Origin: Sophora flavescens
Lineage: Eukaryota; Streptophyta; Magnoliopsida; Fabales; Fabaceae
DNA: 64,000 bases
Assembly: GCA_030762895.1 (NCBI GenBank)
Contig: CM061065.1
Span: forward strand, 70,416,200-70,480,199
Reading direction: 5' to 3'
Shown: in pieces, positions 1 to 11,815 of the stretch
Numbering within the stretch: position 1 is the stretch's first letter
Layout: each line of letters opens with the position of its first letter
Notes under the pieces: model-generated
The model's database searches: none
What the model saw: only the letters and a program-made list of their open reading frames with translations
Told to the model about the DNA's origin: nothing
Program-made: the position numbers and the translations under genes

Positions 1-900
1 TGTTCAAAGATCTTTTACCTTAGAGCACTCTGCCACATATTAAGAGGATTGAAAAACAAGGGAGGAGGTGTGAAAATTCGAATTAACGATCGTTTTTGTA
101 AAATGGCTTCTTTCTCTTTGTTTCTTATGAATTTTATACTTTTGGATTTAGCTTTCTTTTCTGAAATGGATTGCTAGATATTGTAAATAGAGTTATGGTG
201 GATCTTATTCCTAAAAAGAAATTCCTAATTTAATATGATTTTGTGATTAATCTTGCATATAGATTGTTATATTGCTTTATTGTGTGCTAAGATCTGATCA
301 CACTTGGCATGTTTGAGTTGATTGATTGATCGACAGTTGTACCACAATTAATTGATGTACATATAGAATAATCAACTTTTAAGATTATTGGATAGCCAAA
401 CTTTAATCCTAATATCCAATCAGGTTAATCTATTAGGTCAATCAACCTATCTATGATTTTATGCTTTCTCTGAATTTGAATTTCTTACATGATTAAATAA
501 GGGATTCATTTGGGTAAAAGAGTATGTGCAAGTCATGATCATTGATTGTTAATAGAATTTGTTGAGGAATTGATATATGTCACTTAACTCATAAATCATA
601 AAGAATTAGTAATAGAGAACTAAAAGTGTAAGTGAAACCCTAACCCTAGCCTTTCTTATTCTTAAAATCTCCTTCGCGTGCACTTTTGCTTGTATTTGTG
701 AACTCTTTTAGTTACTTTTTTCTTTCTAAAGTCCATTCTTTCACAATTTTGATTTGCCTAGATAACATAAGAATATTTAAACTCTAGTAATTATTAATTG
801 ATCCATGTGGGTACGATATCTGGAACTCAGATCCTTTATTACTATCATGACAGGGTGCACTTGCCCTTAATGAGTCTGAAATGCAATATTAACTCAAAGA
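1..900 (+). repeat. Decayed gypsy-type LTR 3' portion
   Basis: AT-rich sequence without a credible gene. Around 795-875 the order 'GGTACGATATC', then a 'TTACTA' stretch, then 'GGGTGCACTTGCC' parallels the 3' part of the Gypsy-2 LTR near 47245-47305 ('GACGATATCCGG', 'ACCACCGTATTACTT', 'GGGTACACTTGCC'). That is the usual end of Tat/Athila-like gypsy LTRs. No primer-binding site follows and no partner LTR is seen, so I read it as an old fragment. Its left limit is outside the window or unclear. Confidence 0.4.
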
Positions 901-1570
901 TAAATGCTCGTAGGTGATAGATAAAAAACTAATTGAATTTGAAACGTTTGATAAAATTAATAGTTAAACTAAATTATAATATAAAATAAAATAAAATGGC
1001 ATATTCATGTTTATATAAATGAAATAACATGTTTATACGCTTTTTTATATATAAAAAAAATTATGAGATAGCAACTAAGTAAAATATAAATTTCATTAAA
1101 ATAATAAGGGTAAAATTAAAAAAAACAATAAATAAGGTATAATCTAAATATAATAACTTATGAAAAAATGGTATAAGCTTATGAAATAAACTTATCCTGA
1201 TATGATAGGCATTCATTTGGGGGCCGTTTCTACGGTGAGAGGCTTAATAATGTCTCTCATCGTGCATCATGATTGAGAACCATTAGATCATATAATCCCG
1301 CTAGTTTTATCACGTACCATTTCACATAAGATATTTTCTTTATTTCCTTCTGTTGTTCTCTCTCTCTTTCCCCACCGTCTTCAACCTCTCGTCCCCACTG
1401 TCGTCGCCGTCGCCAGAATCCATCTCTCTCGAAATCCCTTACCCTACTCCCTCCAAAACAACCAGATCCAGACCTTTCTTGTGCGTTCCTACTCTCCTCT
1501 ATTCTCTCCTGAAATGCACCCCCACCCCCTCATATTTTTTGTATTTCCTTCTGCCATCTCTATCTACAGC
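901..1570. other. AT-rich spacer and GC-rich left flank of the MULE
   Basis: 901-1200 is AT-rich with no open frame of note. From about 1215 a segment starting 'GGGGGCCGTTTCTACGG' leads into a pyrimidine-rich, GC-richer stretch (1340-1570) with a short open frame (1353-1604) that runs across the border of the element starting at 1580, so the frame is not a gene. A loosely inverted counterpart lies at 5440-5960, which may mean that 1210-5960 is an older inverted-repeat element or captured gene piece into which the MULE jumped. This reading is weak. Confidence 0.3.
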
Positions 1571-1579
1571 GATGCCATT
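1571..1579. repeat. TSD of MULE (left copy)
   Basis: GATGCCATT, identical to 5377-5385. Confidence 0.75.
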
Positions 1580-1875
1580 AAGGGTGGACAACGGGCGGGT
1601 TTAGTCAATTTCGACCGAAAATATCCAACCCGAAGAAAATCGAAACCCTAACTATCTAACCCATTCCTGACCGTTTGAAGCATCATATTAGGAGGGTCGG
1701 TTAGGTGATGGGTCATCGGATGCACGAGCGAGTTTGCAAGGTTTGAATAAAAAAAATGAGTAGAAGAGTAAAAGACAGAACATGCAAATAACAACAAATC
1801 CAGAAGTAAAAATCATAAATATGAAGATCTGAGTGGTGAAAAAGGCTACAAAAAATTGTTTATACAGATCAAAGA

Positions 1876-4559
1876 TGTGACACCCTCTACCCCGCATGTA
1901 TTCATAACACGTAAGAGGGATAAGAAAAATAAAGAAGAAAGAGAACACATGCATATTATATCATAATAATAAAACCACGATAAAGGTTACCACATTGTAA
2001 CAAAATCTCAAACGCGGAAACAAAAACATGTTTTAAAAAGAACACATAACAAACATAACAAAACCCAACCCCAATGTCACATTACAGAGATGGTATAATC
2101 ATAGTCCAAAACATCTCGGATAAACAACATAAACTAAGAAATCCAGGGCTACAAGTAGTGGCTCCTCAGAGTCACTCCTTAGCAAGTTGCTCATCGTCCT
2201 CTGCATAACAAAAAAGATACATGCAAAGCAAACAACAAAGACGGGAGTAAGAAACATGTATAAAACATAATGGCATGGAAGCATTTAGCAAGATGAGCAT
2301 GCATCACATATACACATATACATAGCATATCAAAACATAATAACATCCAACATATCAATGTCATTCATATCATCTCAAACAAAGTATGTTATGCTATGCA
2401 AAGACTACTCCACTACTTCGTTATGCACTTGGATCCAATTTACCTCAGAATGTCAACTTCGGAGTTACATCTCCACATTGGTCATTAAGCACCACACCGG
2501 CAGTCCACCAAACCATGTTGAACCCCTTGGATAGCCGACGCACCTTACACTCAGATGCACCACCGCGGGGGGCCAGATTCACCTAACTCGGATGAATCAT
2601 CGCGGACGGCCAGATCGCCTTACTCTCGGACGACCTCCCATATGTTGAACATCCCTTGCTAACATCTTCAATACGTGAATGCATGAGCAACACAACACAC
2701 AATCAAACAATCACCACCTCCGCTTGGGTCACTAGGCTACCCAAGTTTTATCACCATCAACACCTCGACCACTTGGCATCGAGCCCCCTTTGGCCATTAG
2801 GCTACCAAGGTTCAACATTATCTTTTAATCTTTAATCTTTTAATTTGATTTAACACTCTGGTAAATAAGCACCAGATCAACACCTTGACCACTTGGCATC
2901 GAGGCCCCCTTGACCACTAGGCTACCAAGGTACAACATCAACAACACCTTGACCATTGAGCATCAAGGCCCCCTTGGCCACTAGTCTACCAAGGTACAAC
3001 AACGTGCGGTAACACATCGTTACCGTCTTAACATCCTATCGCTTGTTATTTATTTATCTTCATTGAGTCTTCTTTGAGTTATCTAGCTTATCTCTACTTC
3101 ATTTGGTGTCTTATTACATCATTGAGGACATTTGGGGGTGAAACACCCCTGTTTCTGTTTGTGTTCTGTTATGTCTAGGGGAGCACGGGCGTGCTGATTA
3201 TTGAGCACGACCGTGCTTGATGGAGCATGGTTGTACTGATCTGGCAAGAAACGGTTAGGAACCCTTGCTAAGTTTCCTAGGGCATTCAAGGATCAATCCG
3301 ATTGGCTTTAACTACACCATCAACATCAATTTCATTACTCTTAATTAATCTCCATGTCTTGAACTTATTGGGGAATTAATCATTTAATTCCAGTTCATTA
3401 TTAATGTCCCTAAACACTCAAGAATCAATCCTAGGGTCTTAACTAAGCCTTTGAGCAATAATCTCACTTCCCTTTACTATGGTTCATGTCTTATGAACAT
3501 TGGGAAAACATCCCTTACTTTCATTCATCATTGTTAACATCTTTTAATGTCTTAACGTCATTAATAAGCCCAATTATTTAATTAGAGTCTTATTAACATC
3601 AACGTTGGCATAACAGCCTTAAAAACCAAACACTCATTCACAACATAACAACGTCATCATTCATTCATGGCAATAACATCATCATAACGGTTTGCAATTA
3701 AAGCATGCCAACAAGTAGAGAACATTGACAACAGTCATATAACAAACAAATATCATTTAAGCAAATAGCAAACAAATAGGGTCATGGGTTAACCCTTCAT
3801 CTTACGCTACCCCCAATGCCTACATGTTCATACTATCCCTTCTCCCGATACCTGGTAAGAAGATTCCCACTATGACAACGCAAGCAAACTATCGTTGTTC
3901 CCTCGAGCGGCTCGACGAACTCTTCAACTCTTGGTCAAACACATAAGAACAACCAATTAATCCCAAATCCAAAAAACTAAGAAAATATATTAATAGAGGG
4001 ATGACAACGTTACCTTAATCGACACTAGCGTGCGTGACTTCTCTCCCAAACGGACTCAAGGACACCAAGAACTTCAAAGAATTCAAAGGGAGGGAAAGGG
4101 GAGAGGTTTTCGTCACACTAGGATTGTCCAAAGTGCCAATATGAGGTTTTGGCTCGCAAACCTCACGGAACTGTTCTATTTTTAATCTCTCTGACCCGAT
4201 CACGGCAGTGATCCCTCTAAGCACGACCGTGCTCCCTCTAAGAACGGTCGTGCTTAACATGAGCACGGGGTCGTGCTCACTTAAACACAAGCTTGCAACA
4301 TTCAGCATCATAAGCCCTCGATTTCCAAAGACGGTCGTGCTCTCCTACGCACGATCGTGCTTATGGCTTAGGCAACCAAAAGACACGCACCTCAGCACGG
4401 GCATGCTGATACATGAGCACGGCCATGCTCATGTACCAGAAAGGGATTTTAAGCCTCAACATCCCACTTAGCCCTTCATAACACTCCTAAGGTCAAACTT
4501 GACGTATATAGCATACACATAAGCACTTAAAGGCTTAACACAAAAAGTGGGGCGTTACA
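1876..4559. mobile_element. Solo LTR or LARD-like element, 2684 bp
   Basis: It starts TGTGACACCCT and ends GGGGCGTTACA, so the ends are inverted (TGT.AC.CCC) and have the TG...CA form of LTRs. The flanking 5-mers AAAGA (1871-1875) and AGAGA (4560-4564) match at 4 of 5 bases, an imperfect TSD. There is no gag or pol frame. Inside are about 60-bp tandem units ending 'AGGCTACCAAGGT' (near 2761, 2881, 2945) and clusters of near-palindromes of the form GCACGACCGTGC at 3180-3240 and 4205-4440. A solo LTR left by recombination fits best; a large retrotransposon derivative is possible. Confidence 0.6.
2700..3002. repeat. Tandem repeat of about 60 bp inside the LTR-like element
   Basis: Three clear units and one decayed unit share 'ACTTGGCATCGAG' followed by 'CACTAGGCTACCAAGGT'. 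Units start near 2761, 2881 and 2945, with a partial one near 2711 and an AT-rich interruption at 2822-2877. Confidence 0.65.
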
Positions 4560-5376
4560 AGAGACAAAGTCACAAACTCAGAAGAAAAAACATAAACACA
4601 TTCAACAAAATATTGATCTGAGTCCGAGCTTCGACGATGAAGGGAGGGAGACGCGAGGCGAGACGAGGGAGAGATGCAGCGCCTAGGAGAGAGCTACGAC
4701 AGCGGAAACTTGCAATGCAGAAGGAAACTTGTAAAGGTGAAACGCACAGCGGCGCAACGGTGGATCTGGGCTGATGCTGATCTATGTTCTTGCAAAGGTG
4801 GAGCTGGATGGAGTGAGGGAAATGAGATATTAGGAGAGAGGCAGAGAAGGTGAGTCCAGAGCGGCGGTCGTGATGGTGAATGGTCATGAGTATAGATGAT
4901 GATAGCGAGGATTGTTCTTGCCGGAGAAGGATATGTGAGGATGAGAGTGAGTCTAACTTCTGAGACTTGAGAAGAGAAGAAGAAAAGTTTTTTCTTTCTT
5001 ATGTACTTGTGTAGTGTGAGCTGAAGTGTCTAGGCCTCTAGAGTAGTGTGTGTAGTCTGTACACAAAAAGGGTATGCGGGTATGGGATGTGTTTCTTGTG
5101 CAGTGTGTATATTATTGTAAAATATGTTATCACATTAATTAAATGGACTGACTGACCAGCCTTGGGCCCAACGAAATGGATAAAAAATGTATGTATCTGA
5201 TATGTATGTTCGGTTGGTTCGGATTCCGACGGGGAAAAATTCTCAGACCGGCACTCGACCGTGTATACTCATGTAAAACCGAAGTTTCCACCCGTTTACT
5301 TGACCTAACCCACCCACACATTTTTTTTTCATGTTTCATCGGGTTCGGCCGGGTCTCTGCTTTTGGTCCAGCCCTA

Positions 5377-5385
5377 GATGCCATT
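5377..5385. repeat. TSD of MULE (right copy)
   Basis: GATGCCATT, identical to 1571-1579. Confidence 0.75.
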
Positions 5386-6525
5386 TTGCTCAACATTAGA
5401 TTCAACCAGTACCATTTCAACGCTCTACTATATACCACTTGAGATCTCAGGGGCGAAAGCGGGGAGCACATTGACGACAGTGAAGTTGAAGACAAGCAAA
5501 ACGCAAGGACGAAATCGATGGGGATGGAGATTTTTTCAACAAAGGAGAGGAAAATTGAACTGCCCATGGAGGAGAAGACGAAGAAAGTGGAGTGGAGAAG
5601 CACATGTACAATTTGAGGTAATTGGTGCAACGGTAATAGTAGAGAAGGATGAGGAAGAAGGTGATGAGGTTGTCCCTCTTCTGATCTTGAAGTATCCATT
5701 TACGAGAAGGTGAAACAATGAGGGTAGGGTAGGGTGGGGTGGGGTGGGTGCTCATGGTGGTGGTGACACTGTGATGAGGGAGACAGAGGAGAGGGACTGT
5801 GGAGATAGTTGGGAGGAGAAATAATTTAGTGTGAAGGGTGTAGGATATGATGATAAGGACTAGAGTGAATCAACGATATATAAGTCTCACTCACCATGAG
5901 AGATTTGTCTTGCATTCACGCACTAGCAAAAGCCTTTGTTTGGGATTCGGATTCTCTAACGCAGTGCCAAAGGGAGGTGCCTTTCCATGTTTCTAGACCG
6001 TTGGATCAATCGGACGGTCCAAAAAATGACACGTGTATTTTCTAAAAAAATAAATCCACAAATTGCAAAGGAAAAAAATGCAGAGACACCTTTTCCCTAC
6101 CGTCATAGACCACCATCGTCCAATATCCACAATACACAAACCACCGTCAATGACTTCGACCACCGCCACCGCCATCATCTCCGACCACCATTGCTTTGCA
6201 TCCACGCCACCACATCTCTTCCATGCGCCTATAACCTATCAAGCGCCCCTACCCACGCACGCCACCGCCATCTCATTTATGCTCGTGCACCCCACTTTGA
6301 AGCCAGGTGCCATCCGCACGTCCCTCTCTCCTTCATAAAAGTATGGATGTTGTGGATTATTATATGGACTCTCTCTTCTCTAACCATTTTTCTAGGAAAT
6401 ATGTTGAATAAAAAGTAACGATTAAGAAAGTACATTTGCATATATGAATTTCTAAACGTATAGCAAATGAAGAAAGACTCCACTAGTATAGAAAGAATCA
6501 TTGCACATGCTAAATCATCCATAAT
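5386..6525. other. No gene recognised; GC-variable flank
   Basis: 5440-5800 is purine-rich with overlapping open frames on both strands but no recognisable domain. From about 5960 the sequence 'GACCGTTGGATCAATCGGACGGTCC' type inverted motif (5997-6021) marks another probable short element. The frame at 5987-6418 is His/Pro-rich, low-complexity and resembles no family I know. I see no supported gene here. Confidence 0.3.
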
Positions 6526-7395
6526 TGAAGTTGACACAGGTAAACACAAGATGGGGGGTCGAATTGTGTTTGTTAATAATTTTCGAAAATAACCTTATCC
6601 AAAATATATTTTCTCACACAAGGAATAAAAGACAGATGCACACACACAAAAAAATCTTTTAAAAGCTTAACAACATCAAGTTCAAATCCCCACAAAGTGA
6701 GTAGAAACAAATAAAACTATAAGAGTTAAGGGATTAGAATATTCTCGCAAAGAGTTTTATCCTGGTTCAGTCTCTTCCAACCAAGAGCTACGTCCAATCC
6801 CTTCGACTTGAAGGATTTACTCCACTATTTATCCAAATAGATTACACCAAGTATTCAACACCTATTTAGGCTACAAGTATTCCTTTCTTACCAAGTCTCT
6901 TCAGGCTCTAACTCTTTGTATTGTTCGCTTTTGATCTTTTAACTCACTATGTGTGAGGATATAAAAGTTTAAGATCGATTGAATATTGCAACAATATTCA
7001 AACTAAAGAATACATAAAGCTCTTTAAAGAATGAAAGAATGAGAGCTTGTAGATTGGCAAAAGTTTAGATAGAAAATGTTAAAGTCAATTCTCCTTTCTC
7101 TTCAATGGTTGAGGTCTTCTATTTATAGTGACCTTCTTCTTCACTTGAAAAACATCAACGGTCGTTTTCAATATACCTTTTAGAGATAGCATTAAATACA
7201 TAATATCCATTGTGACCGATAGCTTGATCGTGGCCATTGTGAAATGTACTCTTGGTTATCACTTTTGCAATCGAAATGGAGGGTCACGGCTCGAGTAATT
7301 GCAACTTGAAAAACTATTTTTCCTCCATTGTGAAAATTCCAGCTATTCCAAAGAAAGAAAGGTGATAGGGTACCGATAATGCACTGTCTTGTCAT
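6526..7395 (-). repeat. SIRE-like copia LTR fragment (reverse)
   Basis: On the minus strand this matches the 3' half of the LTRs at 33389-35011 and 53994-55613. It begins with the reverse of their terminal 'GTGTCAACTTCA' and continues through the poly-C tract, the TATA region (about 7120-7130) and 'CCATTGTGACCGATAGC'. The 5' part of the LTR is missing. It is more diverged than the two LTRs of the intact pair are from each other, so it is an older insertion. Confidence 0.75.
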
Positions 7396-7476
7396 GTTTT
7401 ATCTATTATTTTAGAACGGATTTCATCAATTAAATTTTGTTGAATGCTTGATTTAGCCCAAATTAGACTTTGTTTT

Positions 7477-7976
7477 NNNNNNNNNNNNNNNNNNNNNNNN
7501 NNNNNNNNNNNNNNNNNNNNNNNNNNNNNNNNNNNNNNNNNNNNNNNNNNNNNNNNNNNNNNNNNNNNNNNNNNNNNNNNNNNNNNNNNNNNNNNNNNNN
7601 NNNNNNNNNNNNNNNNNNNNNNNNNNNNNNNNNNNNNNNNNNNNNNNNNNNNNNNNNNNNNNNNNNNNNNNNNNNNNNNNNNNNNNNNNNNNNNNNNNNN
7701 NNNNNNNNNNNNNNNNNNNNNNNNNNNNNNNNNNNNNNNNNNNNNNNNNNNNNNNNNNNNNNNNNNNNNNNNNNNNNNNNNNNNNNNNNNNNNNNNNNNN
7801 NNNNNNNNNNNNNNNNNNNNNNNNNNNNNNNNNNNNNNNNNNNNNNNNNNNNNNNNNNNNNNNNNNNNNNNNNNNNNNNNNNNNNNNNNNNNNNNNNNNN
7901 NNNNNNNNNNNNNNNNNNNNNNNNNNNNNNNNNNNNNNNNNNNNNNNNNNNNNNNNNNNNNNNNNNNNNNNNNNNN
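7477..7976. other. Assembly gap, 500 N
   Basis: Exactly 500 N, which is often a placeholder size. The open frames that cross it are artefacts. The left end of the CACTA element should lie in or beside it. Confidence 0.99.
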
Positions 7977-8276
7977 TACTATATATTTTATAAAATACTA
8001 TTAGCGTCGGTTGTTTGATACAACTGGCGTTAATAAGTTTTTTTTAAATTCATTTTTAAAATATCACTCCCCTCAGCTATCCCTGCATTCAGTCCCAGTA
8101 ACACAGAATATCACACACATTACAGAATTGCAAAGGAAAATTGAACAATCGGGGACTTAAAACCAAAACCCATGTATATATATAAATAAATTTTAGTTCC
8201 AATGTCTAAAAAACAAAACTATCTAAGGATATATATATACATGTTATTAATTAGTTTCTAAAGTCTAACAAAAAAA
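7977..8276. other. CACTA 3' non-coding region
   Basis: AT-rich. It contains one pair of subterminal motif copies (8002-8033) and lies downstream of the Ulp1 stop codon. Confidence 0.5.
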
Positions 8277-8496
8277 CTATTTATCTAAGTAGTGCGGAGG
8301 TATGTTGGCAATTCCTTTTTCAGCCGCATACTTGAAGAAGAATTCGGCGAAGCGCATCCTCAAATCTCTTAACTCATCTTGTTCAATAGGCGATTGGTCG
8401 ATAAATGCCTAGACACGTTCAAATAATAACAATAACATCAATGCAAGTCATCTTCAAAACTATAATATATAATTTAACAAGTTGTTTAAATATTAC

Positions 8497-8592
8497 CTTC
8501 TTCCATCCTTCCGTAATAGATGCGGAGACTATGTTCAGCATATGAAGCATCACATAATAGCCGCACGACCAACTGTCAGGTTGAAATCGAGA
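8497..8592 (-). CDS. Ulp1 protease exon with catalytic Cys
   Basis: This 96-bp exon encodes SRFQPDSWSCGYYVMLHM and continues to GWK. The acceptor TAG lies at 8593-8595 and the donor GTAATA just below 8497. The Gln-x-x-x-x-x-Cys spacing (Q, then C six residues later) is that of C48 peptidases. It is listed because it carries the most diagnostic motif of the broken gene. Confidence 0.7.
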
Positions 8593-8883
8593 CTACCAAC
8601 AAAATTAATTTCAACGTCAGTTGAATATACACATAAATTAGTAATTATAATAATAATTATTTGATAAATAAACTACCAAACCTTGAGGATGTTCCATGCA
8701 AGATTTGCTTTAGCCTTAGAAGTCCTACTTCTCCCTTTGGCGCAACTTATGCTACTCGCCTTCAGCGCGCTATCATAAACAAATAATCATGTCGATCAAT
8801 TAACAAACTCATTTATCATGTGTGTAATAAACTAAAAACAACTGATATTAAAACTTAAATTTAATTTAAGATTAGTTACTTAC

Positions 8884-9156
8884 ATATTTACAGCTTCCAC
8901 CACCTTCGGTGGCGGATCATGGTGGAGAGAGCAGAAGAATATGACAGTATGCCTAGACGGGTGAAGTACGAACAACTGCCAATGGCGATCCATACAGTAG
9001 GGAGCCAGATATAATTCTTTCGGATTGTCTCCCAACAAGTTCCCTAAGTATTTACTCAATGCATCGTCAGCAAAGAACTCGGGCAGAAGGATTGACGGAT
9101 TTAAGAAACCGTAAACTGATGCAACGCCCTTATCAAGCTGAAGACGATGGAAATAC
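8884..9156 (-). CDS. Ulp1 protease exon with catalytic His
   Basis: This 273-bp exon encodes YFHRLQLDKGVASVYGFLN and then ELYLAPYCMDRHWQLFVL. The catalytic-type His is in RHW. Donor GTAAGT and acceptor TTAG are intact, and it joins in phase to 8682-8769. Confidence 0.7.
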
Positions 9157-9584
9157 CTAAGATATGAAAAGGTGTGGATGTTAATTACATAATATATATA
9201 TTAAAATTAAAATAAATTATTAAATGGAAAAATACCAAAAATATATAAGTTATAAAATTAAAATTAACTTACGTGCACCAGAGACTGATGACATTGCTGT
9301 TCATCCAGATGTTATTTCTGCAGGCGTTCCCGAGATCGTCACCAACGAAGGAAAATATCCTCTGTTGATCTGGGCGTGCCACCCATCCATCGTGATCCAA
9401 TGAACATTCAAAAATCTCAAACGCATAATCCTCACCAAGTGAGAACAAACGAGTGATAGGTGACAGCGACATCGACGTCGACTTGGCCTTCAGTTTAGGA
9501 AAAATAAAATATATAAGTTTTTGATAATTAAAAAAAACACAAGTAATTATTTGACTAATTTGGACATTAATATTGAATAAATAC

Positions 9585-10094
9585 CTTTGCTAACATTTCG
9601 AGCTCACGTCGTTTGGAGTCCAACTCAAGCTCACGCCTTTTCATTTCCAACTCATGCTCATGGCGCTGGACTTCCAACTCCCGCTCCCTAGCTGCCAACT
9701 CATCGTCCTCCACATGTGCCATACTAAAACTCTCTTTTGTGCTCACATGTGAAGCGTTGGCAAGCCTTGCGGTGTCCTCGGGATGTACCGACGGAGGAAA
9801 GCTCTCGGCAAGCGTGCGCTTGAATTATGGGTTGGCTATTAAGCCTTGCATCGAGATGTGATGTAATATCCGGGTTGGTCATGAGGCGCCGAGTAATGTC
9901 ACCAAAATTGATGCTTCATTGACCACCCCTTTCGTGAAGCAGACTTGCCATAATATTGTTTGATGGTCACGTTCCCGGGAACACCGAGAACCCGACCAGG
10001 ATGGTCTTTCTTGCCTAGAGCGAGTCATCAAGACGCGTCCTGTAGTCGCGAAGGGGACGAATCGCGCCCGGGAGGATTTTGCTTTAAGATCCAT
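9585..10094 (-). CDS. CACTA gene exon with coiled coil
   Basis: Between acceptor TTGTAG and donor GTATTT. The last about 45 codons form a charged heptad-like run (ELAARERELEVQRHEHELEM, continuing KRRELELDSKRRELEM), a probable coiled coil for oligomerisation. The first part is frameshifted relative to the PTTA family, so this exon is part of the pseudogene. Confidence 0.55.
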
Positions 10095-11277
10095 CTACAA
10101 TGAAAAAAAATGAAAAAAACGTGCAAGTGAAAAGTGTTGCAAGTATCTATACAAATATCAATTGAAATCAAGTTAATTATTTACTTACAATCTTATCCGC
10201 CACTTCGCGAGTGGCATCGCTTTAAAAGATCCCGCTTTGTCATGCGGTCGGCTAACCGAGACATCCTCGCGGTCGATGTCCGACGGAGGACTTGATGGTG
10301 TGCCCTCGGCACCTCTCCTCTTTCAATCCTAGCAGAGTGCTCTTCCCGCTTCGCCCTCACCTATCCGCCATCATCTGCTGGATCCGAGTATGGTACCCAC
10401 CCCGAGACATGGTGTGGCGGTGGGCGTTCTTGCTTTGATTCTCGCCGACCCCTTATTTGCCTTAGCCTATTCAAACAAAAACACATAATTAAATACAGTT
10501 AAATGATCTATAATAAGCATACAAAATTAACTTAATCAACCAACCTGAAATTCTTCATCCTGTCGATTCCTGGCAAACATATCCCAAGTATCCCCGATCA
10601 ATCCGAGGGATAATCCGAGAACATTTTATCAAGCCCCTTCTTCCCGGATAGATAGTACCTGGTAAGATCATGCTTGAACCCATTCCAACGCTTTGATGTC
10701 ATTTTCATACATTTATGACGATGATCCTCGTCATTTGGCACGATCCAAGCTACCTACACATTAGATACATATATAACAACTGGATGGATTATAACTCGGA
10801 TAATTATCTCGATAATGTAAATCAAACGAATGTAAAGGTAAAATACCGTGATAGCCTCCCAAATCTGATCCTTAACGTTACGTGGAACGTCATTCCGATG
10901 GTTGTAGTTGATACTTACGTCTTTGCTTCGCTTGTAGAAACACCCACTTATTAAATTCTTTAGCACGGGGTCCCCTGGGCATTTAGATTAGCATCGAAGG
11001 ACACCTCAAGCTTCGTCCGCTCCGCTGTCCTTCTCTAGTTTCTTCAACGAGGTGGCTCCTCTACCCCGTTTCCTATGAACCTGTGATGTCTGTATGGACA
11101 AAAAAAATGATAAAATAGAGGGTTGTAACATTATAAACTTACATTAACAAGAAGGACTAAAGACAGTATATAACATGCATGTAAACTTACACTAGAATCA
11201 GCAGGCGTAGGCGTGATCGGGTCCTGCGAAACCCCAACAGTGTCCTCCAGTGCATGTGGGCTATCCGACTGATCCAT

Positions 11278-11815
11278 ATGTATGCCTGTTCAAAAACAAT
11301 ATATATATGTGTTAACATAGGTTATAACTCAAAATAAATACAGAAGTATAAATAAAAATAACTAGATAGGTCCTGTAGATATACAAAACATCTATATATC
11401 CAATATAAGGACAATACGGGAGATTGAAAACTATAGTTTTTGAACATTGCCAAGCACTGGTCACGGCCTGGCCGTGATGTCCATCACGGCCGTAACTTGC
11501 CAACTGAATCAGACCCTCATAGGCAGAACTGATCACGGCCTAGCCGTGATGAGCATCACGGCCGTGACAGATCAACCAGCAGAGCAACATGCACTCAAAA
11601 CCAAAAATAGAGACATTCCAAACAACTCAAACTCACGGTTTAAAGTTACAACTACTGAGACTACAGTTTCAACATACACTCAAAACCAAAAATACAGACA
11701 TTCCAAACAACTCAAACTCACAGTTTCAAGTTTCAACTACTGAGACTACAGTTTCAAACCAGCAGAGCAACATGCATGCACTCAAAGCCGTGAATAAAAA
11801 AATGTGCCCTAATTA
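11278..11815. repeat. CACTA 5' region: palindrome pair and 85-bp tandem repeat
   Basis: No gene. 11458-11572 holds two copies of the module CACGGCC(T)GGCCGTG + spacer + CACGGCCGTG, the same module that fills the LTRs of Gypsy-1, although this stretch lies outside that element's TSD. 11593-11760 is two copies of an 85-bp repeat starting ACTCAAAACCAAAAATA. Confidence 0.6.

Larger units (their letters stand above)
1580..5376. mobile_element. Mutator-like element with 9-bp TSD, split by an LTR
   Basis: The ends are imperfect inverted repeats: the left starts AAGGGTGGACAACGGGC and the right end read on the minus strand starts TAGGGCTGGACCAAAAGC, both running into 'ACCCG'-rich sequence. They are flanked by a perfect 9-bp direct repeat GATGCCATT at 1571-1579 and 5377-5385, the length typical of Mutator-like insertions. 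No transposase frame is visible, so the element is non-autonomous. The 2.7-kb LTR-like sequence at 1876-4559 sits inside; without it the element would be about 1.1 kb. The right internal part (4600-4900) is unusually GC-rich and could be captured gene sequence. Confidence 0.7.
8277..11277 (-). pseudogene. CACTA gene: PTTA/En-Spm protein joined to Ulp1 protease, broken
   Basis: This is a multi-exon minus-strand gene of a CACTA transposon. Reading down: exon 11191-11277 (start MDQSDSPHALEDTV); exon from 11089, which shifts out of frame; a segment ending near 10850 with KDVSINYNHRNDVPRN; exon about 10543-10754 with MTSKRWNGFKHDLTRYYL, typical of the plant PTTA/En-Spm transposase family; about 10196-10466; 9585-10094, ending in a charged coiled coil (ARERELEVQRHEHELE); then 9273-9487, 8884-9156, 8682-8769, 8497-8592 and 8277-8408. 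The last five join in phase at GT-AG borders and give a C48 (Ulp1/SUMO-type) cysteine protease fold with the His in DRHWQLFVLHP and the Gln and Cys in FQPDSWSCGYYVMLHM. The usual acidic residue is not evident: the position reads FFCS. The upstream exons have stops and frameshifts, so the full protein is not made. The protease part is better preserved than the PTTA part. Confidence 0.72.

Noticed and set aside
605..660. Telomere-like repeat (CCCTAACCCTAGCC)
   Set aside because: Less than two units; a common short motif in plant LTRs and leaders, not an interstitial telomere array.
1353..1604. 83-codon frame
   Set aside because: Ser/Pro-rich, low complexity, and it crosses the left border of the MULE at 1580.
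5987..6418. 143-codon His/Pro-rich frame
   Set aside because: Composition from CACC/CATC-type repeats, no domain, and an overlapping opposite-strand frame of similar size.
7444..8018. Open frames across the N gap
   Set aside because: They exist only because N is translated as X; no coding evidence.
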